6,708 bases of DNA from Acidobacteriaceae bacterium (GTDB lineage: Bacteria; Acidobacteriota; Terriglobia; Terriglobales; SbA1), in the NCBI GenBank assembly GCA_019237515.1, contig JAFAGX010000619.1, forward strand, positions 1 through 6,708, given 5' to 3'. A model generated the notes under the pieces. It was not told the DNA's origin, did no database searches, and saw only the letters and a program-made list of their open reading frames with translations. Below are positions 1 through 5,984 of this stretch, piece by piece. Numbering within the stretch: position 1 is the first letter of the stretch; every line of letters starts with the position of its first letter. Made by a program: the position numbers and the translations under genes.

Positions 1-1
1 T

Positions 2-1444
2 GACGAAGCGGCGCGTTCTTTTAATCACGCTGCCGAACTCGATCCCAAGCTTGCGATGGCGTACTGGGGAGTTGCCGAAGCGGTAGGGCCCAATTACAAC
101 GATCCGGCGAGTGACGATCGCTTCAAGCAGGCCCATGAGGCGATTCAGAAGGCAGTGGATTTGTCGGCTAATGCGTCGCCCAGCGAGCAGGCCTATATCC
201 AGGCAATGGCAAAGCGATTTCCGGGAGATGCGGCAGACCGGCGGAAGGCCGCGGAGGACTACCACGATGCGATGCGCGATGTTGCGAAGAACTTTCCCGA
301 CGATCTCGATGCGGCCACGCTGTTTGCAGAATCGGGGATGAATCTGCATCCGTGGGGCTTATGGCGTCCGGATGGGACACCGGAAGTGGGCACGGAGGAA
401 ATTGTCACAACTCTGGAATCGGTGATTCGGCGCGATCCCAACCACATGGGAGCCGTTCACTATTACATTCACGCGGTTGAGGCGTCCCCGACTCCAGAAC
501 GGGCATTAGCTGGCGCGAATAAACTGGCTTCGCTGGCGCCAGGGGCGGGACATCTCGTGCACATGCCGGCGCATGTTTACATTCGCACCGGAGACTACGA
601 AGCGGCAGTTAAGACCAACCAGGAAGCGGCGTCTGTGGATCGGGCTTATATCCAGGCCAGTGGCGCACAGGGCATTTATCCCATGATGTACTACAGCCAC
701 AATCTGCATTTCATCGCCATGTGCGCGTCGATGGATGGGAATTATGAGGAAGCGAAAAAAAATGCGGACATGCTGGCCGCGCATGTCGGCCCGCATGTGA
801 AAGACATGCCGCCGATCGAAGGCTTCATGACCATTCCCATGGCCGTGGAGATACGGTTTCACCACTGGAATCAGATTCTGGCGATGGCGCAGCCCGATCC
901 CAGCATGAAAACGACGACGGTTTTCTGGCACTTTGCGCGGGGAATGGCGCTGGCCAGTACTGGCAAGGTCAGTGAGGCGGAGGGGGAATACAAGATTGTT
1001 GCGGAGGCGGAGCGCGCGACACCTTTGGATGTCGTTTTTGCCATGCCGGTTAACAACAAAGCCAAGGACATCATGAAAGTCGCAGAGAACGTGCTAGGGG
1101 CGCAGATCGCTCTGGCGAAAAAAGATAATGCGGCGGCGGTGGTTATGTTCCGGGAAGCGGTCGCAGTTCAGGATTCGCTGAAATATGGTGAGCCGCCGGA
1201 CTGGTTCTTTCCAGTGCGCGAATCGCTGGGTGCGACGTTGCTGATGAGCGGAGATGCCCAACGGGCAGAGAGGGTTTTCCGCGAAGACCTAAATCGCAAC
1301 CCGCGAAATCCACGGTCGCTCTTCGGATTGCATCAGGCTTTGAAGGCACAAGGCAAAGATTACGATGCGGGATTCATTGAAGATCAGTTCCACCACGCCT
1401 GGAAGGGTAGCAGCGGAGAATTGAGGTTGGAGGACTTAAGCTGA
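2..1444 (+). CDS. Tetratricopeptide-repeat protein, 5'-truncated by the window
   Basis: The frame is open from base 2 with no start, so the gene begins before the window; 480 residues are visible. The first of them (DEAARSFNHAAELDP) already read as the second helix of a TPR unit, so the ATG at 56 is internal. Numbered from that ATG, TPR-like helix pairs occur around residues 22-55, 113-145, 147-196, 222-245 and 400-437; the end has ERVFREDLNRNPRNPRSLFG, a classic TPR spacing. The middle is rich in histidine and aromatic residues: HYYIHAVEAS (135-144), HLVHMPAHVYIRTGDY (166-181) and YYSHNLHFIAM (212-222). These histidines are not TPR consensus positions and recur in large TPR proteins of soil bacteria; their role is unknown to me. 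TPR proteins usually act as protein-binding scaffolds. Signal peptide or domains upstream cannot be judged. No enzyme function is claimed. Confidence 0.85.
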   Translation, partial: DEAARSFNHAAELDPKLAMAYWGVAEAVGPNYNDPASDDRFKQAHEAIQKAVDLSANASPSEQAYIQAMAKRFPGDAADRRKAAEDYHDAMRDVAKNFPDDLDAATLFAESGMNLHPWGLWRPDGTPEVGTEEIVTTLESVIRRDPNHMGAVHYYIHAVEASPTPERALAGANKLASLAPGAGHLVHMPAHVYIRTGDYEAAVKTNQEAASVDRAYIQASGAQGIYPMMYYSHNLHFIAMCASMDGNYEEAKKNADMLAAHVGPHVKDMPPIEGFMTIPMAVEIRFHHWNQILAMAQPDPSMKTTTVFWHFARGMALASTGKVSEAEGEYKIVAEAERATPLDVVFAMPVNNKAKDIMKVAENVLGAQIALAKKDNAAAVVMFREAVAVQDSLKYGEPPDWFFPVRESLGATLLMSGDAQRAERVFREDLNRNPRNPRSLFGLHQALKAQGKDYDAGFIEDQFHHAWKGSSGELRLEDLS

Positions 1445-1505
1445 AAATCCACATCGGAATGGGCCAGACTGTCTTCATATCGCCCGAGCACTGCATAGCG
1501 TGTCC

Positions 1506-1531
1506 ACCCCCCGCGCCCAAGCGCGAGGGGT
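1506..1531 (+). terminator. Hairpin after the TPR gene, possible weak intrinsic terminator
   Basis: Bases 1506-1516 pair with 1521-1531 in an 11-bp GC-rich stem with one C-A mismatch (1511/1526) and a CCAA loop. It lies 61 bases past the TPR stop and is followed by a T-rich but interrupted stretch (GATATTTTC, 1532-1540). The stem is strong, but there is no clean T-run, so terminator function is inferred only from position. Confidence 0.45.
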
Positions 1532-1550
1532 GATATTTTCTGATTATTGG

Positions 1551-1583
1551 GCAAAGCCTCGTTCACGCCCACCGGGGCTTTGC
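1551..1583 (+). repeat. Second hairpin in the TPR-lipoprotein gap
   Basis: GCAAAGCC (1551-1558) pairs with GGCTTTGC (1576-1583). The stem continues inward through a T-G wobble and two more pairs (1559-1561 with 1573-1575), giving 11 bp and an 11-base loop (1562-1572). The following bases (TTACTTCT) are only weakly T-rich. It may be a second terminator, a 5'-UTR structure of the lipoprotein gene or part of a dispersed intergenic repeat. Nothing else clear is seen in 1445-1661 except a possible -10 box. Confidence 0.5.
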
Positions 1584-1626
1584 TTACTTCTGGGGCACCA
1601 AGATGCTCCACCTGCGGTGCGTCCCT

Positions 1627-1632
1627 TATACT
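1627..1632 (+). promoter_or_regulatory. Possible -10 box for the lipoprotein-permease pair
   Basis: TATACT matches five of six bases of the sigma70 -10 consensus and lies 29 bases before the ATG at 1662, behind both hairpins. No convincing -35 is present at 17 bases' spacing (TGCTCC at 1604-1609), so this is a weak call that rests on position. Confidence 0.25.
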
Positions 1633-1661
1633 CATCTATTCATCTAAGTCGATACGTTTGC

Positions 1662-2588
1662 ATGTTTCGTCCTGCCCGATGCCGTCACGCGTTGCTCTTG
1701 CTGATAAGTGTATTGCCGCTCTCCGGCTGCCTGTTTCGGTCGCGGAAGGTCGAGCAGTTGCCGCCTCTACAACTCAAAACTGCAAGTGCGCAGGAACTGA
1801 TTGACTACGTCAATTCGCAGGCCGGCCGAATTCAAACCCTGCAGGCGACGGTAGACATATCGACCTCGGTGGGGGGTGAAAAGAAGGGCAAGGTTACCGA
1901 GTACGAGTCGATCCGAGGGTACGTGCTGGTGCGAAAGCCGGAGATGCTGCGCATGATCGGGCTCATGCCGATCGTTCGGAACCGAGCCTTTGACATGGTG
2001 AGCGACGGGCGCGATTTCAAGTTGTGGATTCCGCCCAAGAATCGGTTTATCGTCGGGCGCAACGATATCGAGACCCGCAATGCGGCACAGCCTTTGGAGA
2101 ACGTCCGGCCACAGCATATTTACGACGCTCTGCTGTTACGTCACATTGACCAGCGAAATGAGATCGCGGTGATGGAGAATGACACAGGGTCGATCACCGA
2201 CAACAAAGGCCGTAAGGTCGTACAAGCCGAGTATGTTCTCGACATTGTTCAAACCGGCGCACATCCATTCCTCTCGCGAAAGATCATTTTCAGCCGCATT
2301 GACCTGCTGCCGCACCGCCAGCTTCTCTATGATGCCGAGGGGAACGTTCAGACCATAGCGAGTTACGAGAATTACAAGACGGATGTTGACGTGAACTTTC
2401 CGTGGAAGATCGAGATCAACCGCCCACAGGAGGAATGGGACATCACGCTGACCGTCCTCAAGCTGGACCTCAACGAGCCGCTGCCGAATGACAAATTCGT
2501 ACTGGAGCAACCGCCGGGGGTGGAAGTGGTCAATTTGGACAAGGCACAGTCGAGTGCAGCAGACAAACCGGCGGAAAGTAATCAGTAA
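1662..2588 (+). CDS. Outer-membrane-type lipoprotein, LolA/LolB-like
   Basis: This 308-aa protein starts with a typical lipoprotein signal: basic residues R3, R6 and R8, the hydrophobic run ALLLLISVLPL (10-20) and the lipobox LSGC, with lipidated Cys at 23. The ATG at 1662 is chosen because it puts the basic region right before the hydrophobic run; a GTG at 1500 would add 54 residues read through the upstream hairpins. No clear Shine-Dalgarno is present. The mature part has an early helix (43-60, AQELIDYVNSQAGRIQTLQA) followed by alternating strands with RGYVLVRKPEMLRMIG (85-100), a short SDGRDFKLWIPPKNRFIVG stretch (114-132) and ENYKTDVDVNFPWKIEI (236-252). That layout resembles the half-barrel of LolA/LolB and related lipoprotein-handling domains. 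The fold is inferred by eye. A permease gene follows after 55 bases, suggesting a shared envelope task. It is expected to be anchored in the outer or inner membrane facing the periplasm. Confidence 0.75.
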   Translation: MFRPARCRHALLLLISVLPLSGCLFRSRKVEQLPPLQLKTASAQELIDYVNSQAGRIQTLQATVDISTSVGGEKKGKVTEYESIRGYVLVRKPEMLRMIGLMPIVRNRAFDMVSDGRDFKLWIPPKNRFIVGRNDIETRNAAQPLENVRPQHIYDALLLRHIDQRNEIAVMENDTGSITDNKGRKVVQAEYVLDIVQTGAHPFLSRKIIFSRIDLLPHRQLLYDAEGNVQTIASYENYKTDVDVNFPWKIEINRPQEEWDITLTVLKLDLNEPLPNDKFVLEQPPGVEVVNLDKAQSSAADKPAESNQ

Positions 2589-2643
2589 AGAACTTGGCCT
2601 GCACGAATGCGAATTTTGTTACGCTAGCCGAAGCACTCACGAA

Positions 2644-3747
2644 ATGATGAACAAAATGATTGTGGCAAACCTGGCGCACCGGCCGATCCGGTCGTTCATC
2701 AGCATGATTGCGATCGCCTTGGAGGTCACCCTGATTTTGCTGATCGTCGGCCTGGCGCTGGGGCTGTTGAATGATTCGCGGCAAAGGCAAGCGGGGATTG
2801 GAGCCGATGTCGTAGTAATGCCGCCTGGCTCGTCTTACATAGTGGGTCTGACGGGCGCACCCATGTCGATCAAAATCGGCGATGTTTTGGCGAAACTGCC
2901 TCACGTGATCGATGTTGCTCCGGTTGTCACGCAAGTCTCGACGGCTGGCAATCTGGAGCTGATCGCGGGAATTGATCTGAACAGCTATGAGAAGCTCTCA
3001 GGCCCATTTCAATTTGTGGCGGGACGGGCATTTCATGTGCCTAACGAATGCATGATCGATGATCTTTACGCCCGGGCCAAGCACATCAAAGTTGGAGATG
3101 AAATTGAAATTCTAAATAACAAGTTTCGGGTCTCAGGAATCGTGGAACCGGGCAAAGGCGCGCGCAAATTTCTCCAAATCGGAGTGCTGCAGGATTTGAT
3201 TGGCGCCCAAGGCAAGGCCAGCATTTTCTATTTGAAATTGGACGATCCGGCGAGCGCCGATGCGGTGGTGAATGAGATTAAGCAGGTTCCCGGAATGTCG
3301 ACGTATGTGGCGGCGTCCATGGCGTATTACCTTTCCATGATGACCACGAGCCGGTATCCGGGGGTTTCGCAGTTCATTGATTTTGTGATCGTGATCTCGG
3401 TCATCATTGGTTTTCTGGTGATCTTTCAGTCCATGTACACCGCCGTGATGGAGCGAACGCGGGAGATCGGAATTTTGAAATCCATGGGCGCTTCGAAGCT
3501 ATATATCGTGGATGTGATTCTGCGGGAAACCGTGCTCCTGGCGATCGGCGGAATTGTGGCGGGGATTGTTTTCAGCTTGATTGCGAGAGCTGGAATTGAC
3601 GGCCATTCGACGCTTCGGGTGGTGGTTACCGGCGGCTGGATTTTGCGGGCCACTGCTATTGCTATAGGCGGCGCAATCCTCGGAGCACTGTACCCAGCGT
3701 TCAAAGCGGCACAGAAAGACCCGATTGATGCCCTGGCCTATGAATAG
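2644..3747 (+). CDS. ABC transporter permease, FtsX/MacB/LolC type
   Basis: The 367-aa protein has the four-helix layout of the FtsX-like permease family. TM1 spans about 18-42. A large extracytoplasmic (MacB-PCD-like) domain follows at about 45-240, including GADVVVMPPGS (53-63) and GIVEPGKGARKF (165-176). TM2 is about 243-266, TM3 about 293-315 and TM4 about 332-355. Diagnostic cytoplasmic motifs are ERTREIGILKSMGAS (270-284), the coupling region that contacts the ATPase, and PAFKAAQKDPIDALAYE (351-367) at the C-terminus. The open frame begins at 2488 inside the lipoprotein gene, but family alignment places the start at ATG 2644 or the adjacent ATG 2647, just before the short basic N-terminus leading into TM1. 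Neither has a good Shine-Dalgarno. The partner ATPase is not in the window; the next gene is rplM with its own promoter. With the lipoprotein upstream it may work in lipoprotein or lipid export, or in antimicrobial efflux. The substrate cannot be told. Confidence 0.88.
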   Translation: MMNKMIVANLAHRPIRSFISMIAIALEVTLILLIVGLALGLLNDSRQRQAGIGADVVVMPPGSSYIVGLTGAPMSIKIGDVLAKLPHVIDVAPVVTQVSTAGNLELIAGIDLNSYEKLSGPFQFVAGRAFHVPNECMIDDLYARAKHIKVGDEIEILNNKFRVSGIVEPGKGARKFLQIGVLQDLIGAQGKASIFYLKLDDPASADAVVNEIKQVPGMSTYVAASMAYYLSMMTTSRYPGVSQFIDFVIVISVIIGFLVIFQSMYTAVMERTREIGILKSMGASKLYIVDVILRETVLLAIGGIVAGIVFSLIARAGIDGHSTLRVVVTGGWILRATAIAIGGAILGALYPAFKAAQKDPIDALAYE

Positions 3748-3784
3748 CGAAATGCCGCTAAGCGCAACGTGTGCAATCAGTTCG

Positions 3785-3813
3785 TTGACAATGCCAGCAG
3801 GCTAAGCTATCTT
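3785..3813 (+). promoter_or_regulatory. Sigma70-type promoter for the rplM-rpsI-rpsB-tsf block
   Basis: A perfect -35 TTGACA (3785-3790), an exact 17-base spacer and a -10 TATCTT (3808-3813, four of six) lie 38 bases after the permease stop. Transcription would start near 3820, leaving a leader of about 100 bases before rplM. This is the best promoter visible in the window and fits a highly expressed ribosomal-protein operon. Confidence 0.7.
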
Positions 3814-3819
3814 TAAATC

Positions 3820-3921
3820 TTTAGCAGTTCTGCGGTTGCCCGCCTGATAGCCCTGCGCGTTCAGCGCTTGCGAGGTTACTCAGCGGTCTTCTTTGCTTTT
3901 TTCATTTTTTGGAGATTTAGA
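3820..3921 (+). promoter_or_regulatory. rplM 5' leader
   Basis: About 100 untranslated bases lie between the predicted transcription start and rplM. The only clear structure is a small hairpin, GCGC (3855-3858) with GCGC (3864-3867) around a GTTCA loop, flanked by a further CCT/AGG match. A pyrimidine-rich tract follows (3889-3910, mostly T and C), ending directly at the Shine-Dalgarno. The T-rich tract is separated from the hairpin by about 20 bases, so this is not a canonical attenuator. Leaders of L13 operons are autoregulated in some bacteria, but I recognise no known L13 motif here. Confidence 0.35.
3911..3914 (+). promoter_or_regulatory. Ribosome binding site of rplM
   Basis: GGAG is seven bases before the ATG at 3922, just after the T-rich tract. 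It fixes the start at 3922 rather than the upstream in-frame TTG at 3868, which would add 18 hydrophobic residues not found in L13. Confidence 0.8.
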
Positions 3922-4359
3922 ATGTCAACCTATTTCCCCAAAGCGGGGGAAATTGCGCGCAAGTGGTATGTCGTGGATGCTTCAGGGCAGACACTGGGCC
4001 GGCTTGCATCGCAAGTCGCACGCCGCTTGATGGGTAAAGAGAATCCAAGGTATACGCCGTTTCTGGATACTGGTGACCACGTGATTGTGATCAACGCAGA
4101 GAAGGTAAAAATCACGGGCATGAAAGCTGAGCAAAAGGTGTACCAGCGCTACACCGGATATCCGGGCGGATTGAGAACAGAAGGTTTTCGCAACCGGTTT
4201 GCTAAGAGACCAGACATGATTATCGAGCAGGCGGTGTTACGCATGCTGCCGAAATCAAAGCTGGGGCGCCAGATGATCAGCAAGCTGAAGGTGTATCGCG
4301 GAGAGAAGCATCCGCACCAGGCGCAGAAGCCGGAACAGCTCGCGGCTGCCGGCTCTTAG
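3922..4359 (+). CDS. rplM: 50S ribosomal protein L13 (uL13)
   Basis: This 145-aa protein matches the usual L13 length (142 in E. coli). It has the family N-terminus [17 protein letters not shown] (14-30), then [16 protein letters not shown] (51-66), GYPGGLR (79-85) and the signature [20 protein letters not shown] (108-127) followed by HPHQAQKP (130-137). L13 is an early-assembling 50S protein that binds 23S rRNA. The sequence starts [14 protein letters not shown], an N-terminal form common outside proteobacteria. It is the first gene of the translation block and is followed by rpsI after 81 bases, the nearly universal rplM-rpsI pairing. No anomaly is seen in the protein. Confidence 0.98.
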   Translation: MSTYFPKAGEIARKWYVVDASGQTLGRLASQVARRLMGKENPRYTPFLDTGDHVIVINAEKVKITGMKAEQKVYQRYTGYPGGLRTEGFRNRFAKRPDMIIEQAVLRMLPKSKLGRQMISKLKVYRGEKHPHQAQKPEQLAAAGS

Positions 4360-4421
4360 TTTGTCAGAGAATTTTGGAAAGGATCAATCGGTGAACGTCG
4401 CTACTCTTATACGGTAGCGGG

Positions 4422-4435
4422 CAGAAACCAGAAGC
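4422..4435 (+). repeat. Two heptad units directly before rpsI
   Basis: CAGAAAC (4422-4428) and CAGAAGC (4429-4435) stand in tandem, followed by TAAAC and the rpsI ATG. They match the heptads found after rpsI and before tsf (consensus NNGWARC). Upstream in the same 81-base gap is a small hairpin (4399-4404 with 4414-4419, CGCTAC/GTAGCG). A Shine-Dalgarno-like AAAGGA lies at 4378-4383, 57 bases before the ATG and therefore too far to serve rpsI directly. Confidence 0.55.
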
Positions 4436-4440
4436 TAAAC

Positions 4441-4836
4441 ATGGCAGAAACACTGCAATATTACGGAACGGGACGACGTAAATCCGCGACGGCGCGAGTC
4501 TATTTGCGGCCAGGCAGCGGCGACTTCAAGGTGAACGGTCGTCCGTTCGACCAATATTTCGTAACGGAATCACAACGGCGCAGCGCGCGTGAGCCTTTGC
4601 TGTCCAGCGAAACGACCTCTTCGTTTAATGTGGTTGCCAACGTCGCGGGCGGCGGAGTGAACGGTCAAGCCGATGCGGTCAAACTCGGCATCGCTCGTGC
4701 TCTGATGTTGTTCAACATCGAGCTGCGCAAGAAACTGAAGGCAGAAGGCCTGATCAGCCGCGATCCGCGAGCGAAAGAACGAAAGAAGTACGGCCAGAAG
4801 GGTGCGCGCAAGCGCTTCCAGTACTCGAAACGGTAA
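4441..4836 (+). CDS. rpsI: 30S ribosomal protein S9 (uS9)
   Basis: This 131-aa protein matches the family length (130 in E. coli). It shows the N-terminal [19 protein letters not shown] (7-25), [12 protein letters not shown] (29-40), the central [19 protein letters not shown] (70-88) and the conserved basic tail from [16 protein letters not shown] (103-118) to the C-terminal KRFQYSKR. The tail enters the ribosomal P site, where its last Lys-Arg contacts tRNA. The canonical SGQAGA-type centre reads NGQADAV here, a conservative family variant. The ATG at 4441 is supported by homology; directly upstream are heptad repeats (AGAAG) rather than a strong Shine-Dalgarno. It is probably co-transcribed with rplM. 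Confidence 0.98.
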   Translation: MAETLQYYGTGRRKSATARVYLRPGSGDFKVNGRPFDQYFVTESQRRSAREPLLSSETTSSFNVVANVAGGGVNGQADAVKLGIARALMLFNIELRKKLKAEGLISRDPRAKERKKYGQKGARKRFQYSKR

Positions 4837-4841
4837 ATGCA

Positions 4842-4876
4842 GCTACTAGCTTCTGGCTACTAGCTACTGATTTCAG
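4842..4876 (-). repeat. Five-unit heptad array after rpsI
   Basis: Starting five bases after the rpsI stop, the + strand reads in exact seven-base register: GCTACTA (4842), GCTTCTG (4849), GCTACTA (4856), GCTACTG (4863) and ATTTCAG (4870). On the - strand these are TAGTAGC, CAGAAGC, TAGTAGC, CAGTAGC and CTGAAAT. CAGAAGC is identical to a unit before rpsI, and CTGAAAT is one base from the CTGAAAC unit before tsf. The array is non-coding on both strands. Confidence 0.75.
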
Positions 4877-4887
4877 GTGTTCAATTC

Positions 4888-4916
4888 TTCCCGTGTCTCG
4901 CGATGCGGGACGGGAA
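4888..4916 (+). promoter_or_regulatory. 12-bp hairpin in the rpsI-rpsB gap
   Basis: TTCCCGT (4888-4894) pairs with ACGGGAA (4910-4916). After a two-base bulge (4895-4896), CTCGC (4897-4901) pairs with GCGGG (4905-4909) with one T-G wobble, closed by a GAT triloop. No T-run follows (TAACAATCG), so it is unlikely to be an intrinsic terminator. As part of the rpsB leader it may be the first domain of an S2-responsive structure or an RNA processing site. Confidence 0.6.
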
Positions 4917-4921
4917 TAACA

Positions 4922-4960
4922 ATCGGGAGCGGGGTTCGCAGTAAGCGACCGATGCAACCC
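4922..4960 (+). promoter_or_regulatory. Possible H-type pseudoknot in the rpsB leader
   Basis: ATCGG (4922-4926) pairs with CCGAT (4949-4953). Inside it TCGC (4936-4939) pairs with GCGA (4945-4948) around an AGTAA loop, and GCGA and CCGAT are contiguous, allowing coaxial stacking. The left-hand bulge contains GGGT (4932-4935), complementary to ACCC (4957-4960) beyond the outer stem, which would close a pseudoknot. The structure ends five bases before the Shine-Dalgarno. S2 represses its own mRNA through a leader structure in E. coli; assigning that role here is inference. Stems are short, so covariation is needed. Confidence 0.4.
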
Positions 4961-4964
4961 AAGT

Positions 4965-4971
4965 GAGGAGG
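4965..4971 (+). promoter_or_regulatory. Strong Shine-Dalgarno deciding the rpsB TTG start
   Basis: GAGGAGG is the best anti-16S match in the window. It lies four bases before TTG 4976, and 19 bases before the next in-frame ATG (4991), which is too far. It therefore supports the unusual TTG initiator. Confidence 0.85.
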
Positions 4972-4975
4972 TTGA

Positions 4976-5902
4976 TTGGCTAACATCACCATGAAGGAGT
5001 TGCTCGAAGCGGGAGTTCACTTCGGGCACCAGACCAAGCGCTGGAATCCCAAGATGAAGGAATACATCTTCGGAGAGCGCAACGGGATTTACATCATCGA
5101 TCTGCAGAAGACGCTGAAGATGTTCAAAGAGGCGTCGAAGTTTGTGCAGGACCTGGCGACTGACGGGAAGATCATTCTTTTTGTCGGTACCAAGCGGCAG
5201 GCGCAGGATGCGATCGCTGAGGAGGCCACACGGGCTGGGTGTTTTTACGTGAACCAGCGCTGGCTGGGCGGCTTGCTGACGAATTGGGTGACGGTCCAGA
5301 AATCGGTGAAGCGGCTTAAGGAACTCGATGACATGGCCACGGATGGCCGCTACGAGTTGCTGCCCAAGAAGGAAGTGATTAAGCTGGAGCGCGAACGCAA
5401 GCACCTTCAAGCCAACCTTGCGGGGATCAAGAACATGACCCGGCTGCCGGATGCGATTTTCGTCATCGATTCAAACAAAGAGCAGATCGCGGTGCGCGAG
5501 GCGCGCAAGCTGGGAATTCCGGTGGTGGCTGTGGTTGATACAAATTGCGATCCCAGCGAGGTGGATTACGTTATTCCGGGCAACGATGATGCCTTGCGAG
5601 CCATTCGTTTATTCGCCACCAAAATTGCAGATTCAGTATCGGAAGGCTCGCAGCTCATGAGCGACAAGCAGGTTGCAGATTTGGCAGCGGATGTAGGAGC
5701 TGCGCAGCAGGCCGAAGTTGCGGCAGCGGAGTCGCCGGAAGAGGCTGGTATCGATATTACGGCGGCACAAGCATCGAACGAATCGGAAGACATCAGCATG
5801 GAAGAGGTTCTGGGAAGCGGGACTCGCAAGCAGCCTGCGGCTAAAGAGGCAATCGCCGATACGGAAGAGGTTGGGCACCATAGCTACAGCCGCTCGTCCT
5901 AA
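4976..5902 (+). CDS. rpsB: 30S ribosomal protein S2 (uS2) with acidic C-terminal extension
   Basis: The S2 core covers residues 1-228: [20 protein letters not shown] (4-23, signature 1), [11 protein letters not shown] (40-50), [16 protein letters not shown] (65-80), [10 protein letters not shown] (95-104), a basic helical hairpin at about 105-150, and [20 protein letters not shown] (159-178, signature 2) followed by [19 protein letters not shown] (187-205). The protein is 308 aa against 241 in E. coli; the extra 80 residues (229-308) are mostly Ala/Glu/Asp, low-complexity, and end in a histidine/serine/arginine stretch. The start is TTG at 4976: ANITM aligns with the usual ATVSM N-terminus and the Shine-Dalgarno fits only this codon. 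S2 joins the 30S late, near the mRNA exit, and helps recruit S1. Its gene is paired with tsf, as in most bacteria. Confidence 0.97.
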   Translation: MANITMKELLEAGVHFGHQTKRWNPKMKEYIFGERNGIYIIDLQKTLKMFKEASKFVQDLATDGKIILFVGTKRQAQDAIAEEATRAGCFYVNQRWLGGLLTNWVTVQKSVKRLKELDDMATDGRYELLPKKEVIKLERERKHLQANLAGIKNMTRLPDAIFVIDSNKEQIAVREARKLGIPVVAVVDTNCDPSEVDYVIPGNDDALRAIRLFATKIADSVSEGSQLMSDKQVADLAADVGAAQQAEVAAAESPEEAGIDITAAQASNESEDISMEEVLGSGTRKQPAAKEAIADTEEVGHHSYSRSS

Positions 5903-5948
5903 ACCCAACCCAAACGTCAAGACGACCGACCAGCATGTGAGGAATTCA

Positions 5949-5976
5949 GACCCGCGCGGGTCGTCCGCCGCGGGTC
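5949..5976 (+). terminator. GC-rich hairpin between rpsB and tsf
   Basis: GACCCGC (5949-5955) pairs with GCGGGTC (5970-5976), and inside it GCGG (5956-5959) pairs with CCGC (5965-5968) around a GTCGT loop, with one bulged C (5969): 11 bp, almost all G-C. Bases 5949-5962 are also a perfect 14-base palindrome, so the left arm has two alternative partners. The tail AAAGTTTGT is too weak for a full terminator. A partial terminator, an mRNA-stabilising end for rpsB, or a processing site is possible. A terminator-like element is known in the E. coli rpsB-tsf gap. Confidence 0.55.
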
Positions 5977-5984
5977 AAAGTTTG

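Noticed and set aside
56..58. ATG 56 as the true start of the TPR gene
   Set aside because: The frame is open back to base 2 and already encodes a TPR helix, so the gene starts outside the window.
506..931. 141-aa minus-strand open frame opposite the TPR gene
   Set aside because: It mirrors the TPR codons, with no start context and no recognisable motif.
1500..1661. N-terminal extension of the lipoprotein from GTG 1500
   Set aside because: It would translate through both hairpins and bury the lipoprotein signal 54 residues inside the protein.
2488..2643. Permease start at ATG 2488 inside the lipoprotein gene
   Set aside because: The 52 extra residues are out-of-frame reading of lipoprotein codons and do not resemble the permease family N-terminus.
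3868..3921. rplM start at TTG 3868
   Set aside because: The added 18 residues are translated from the T-rich leader, and GGAG at 3911 fits ATG 3922.
4754..5410. 218-aa minus-strand open frame opposite rpsI/rpsB
   Set aside because: It is antisense to two certain ribosomal genes, crosses their gap and has no recognisable domain; the open frame reflects GC-rich codon use.
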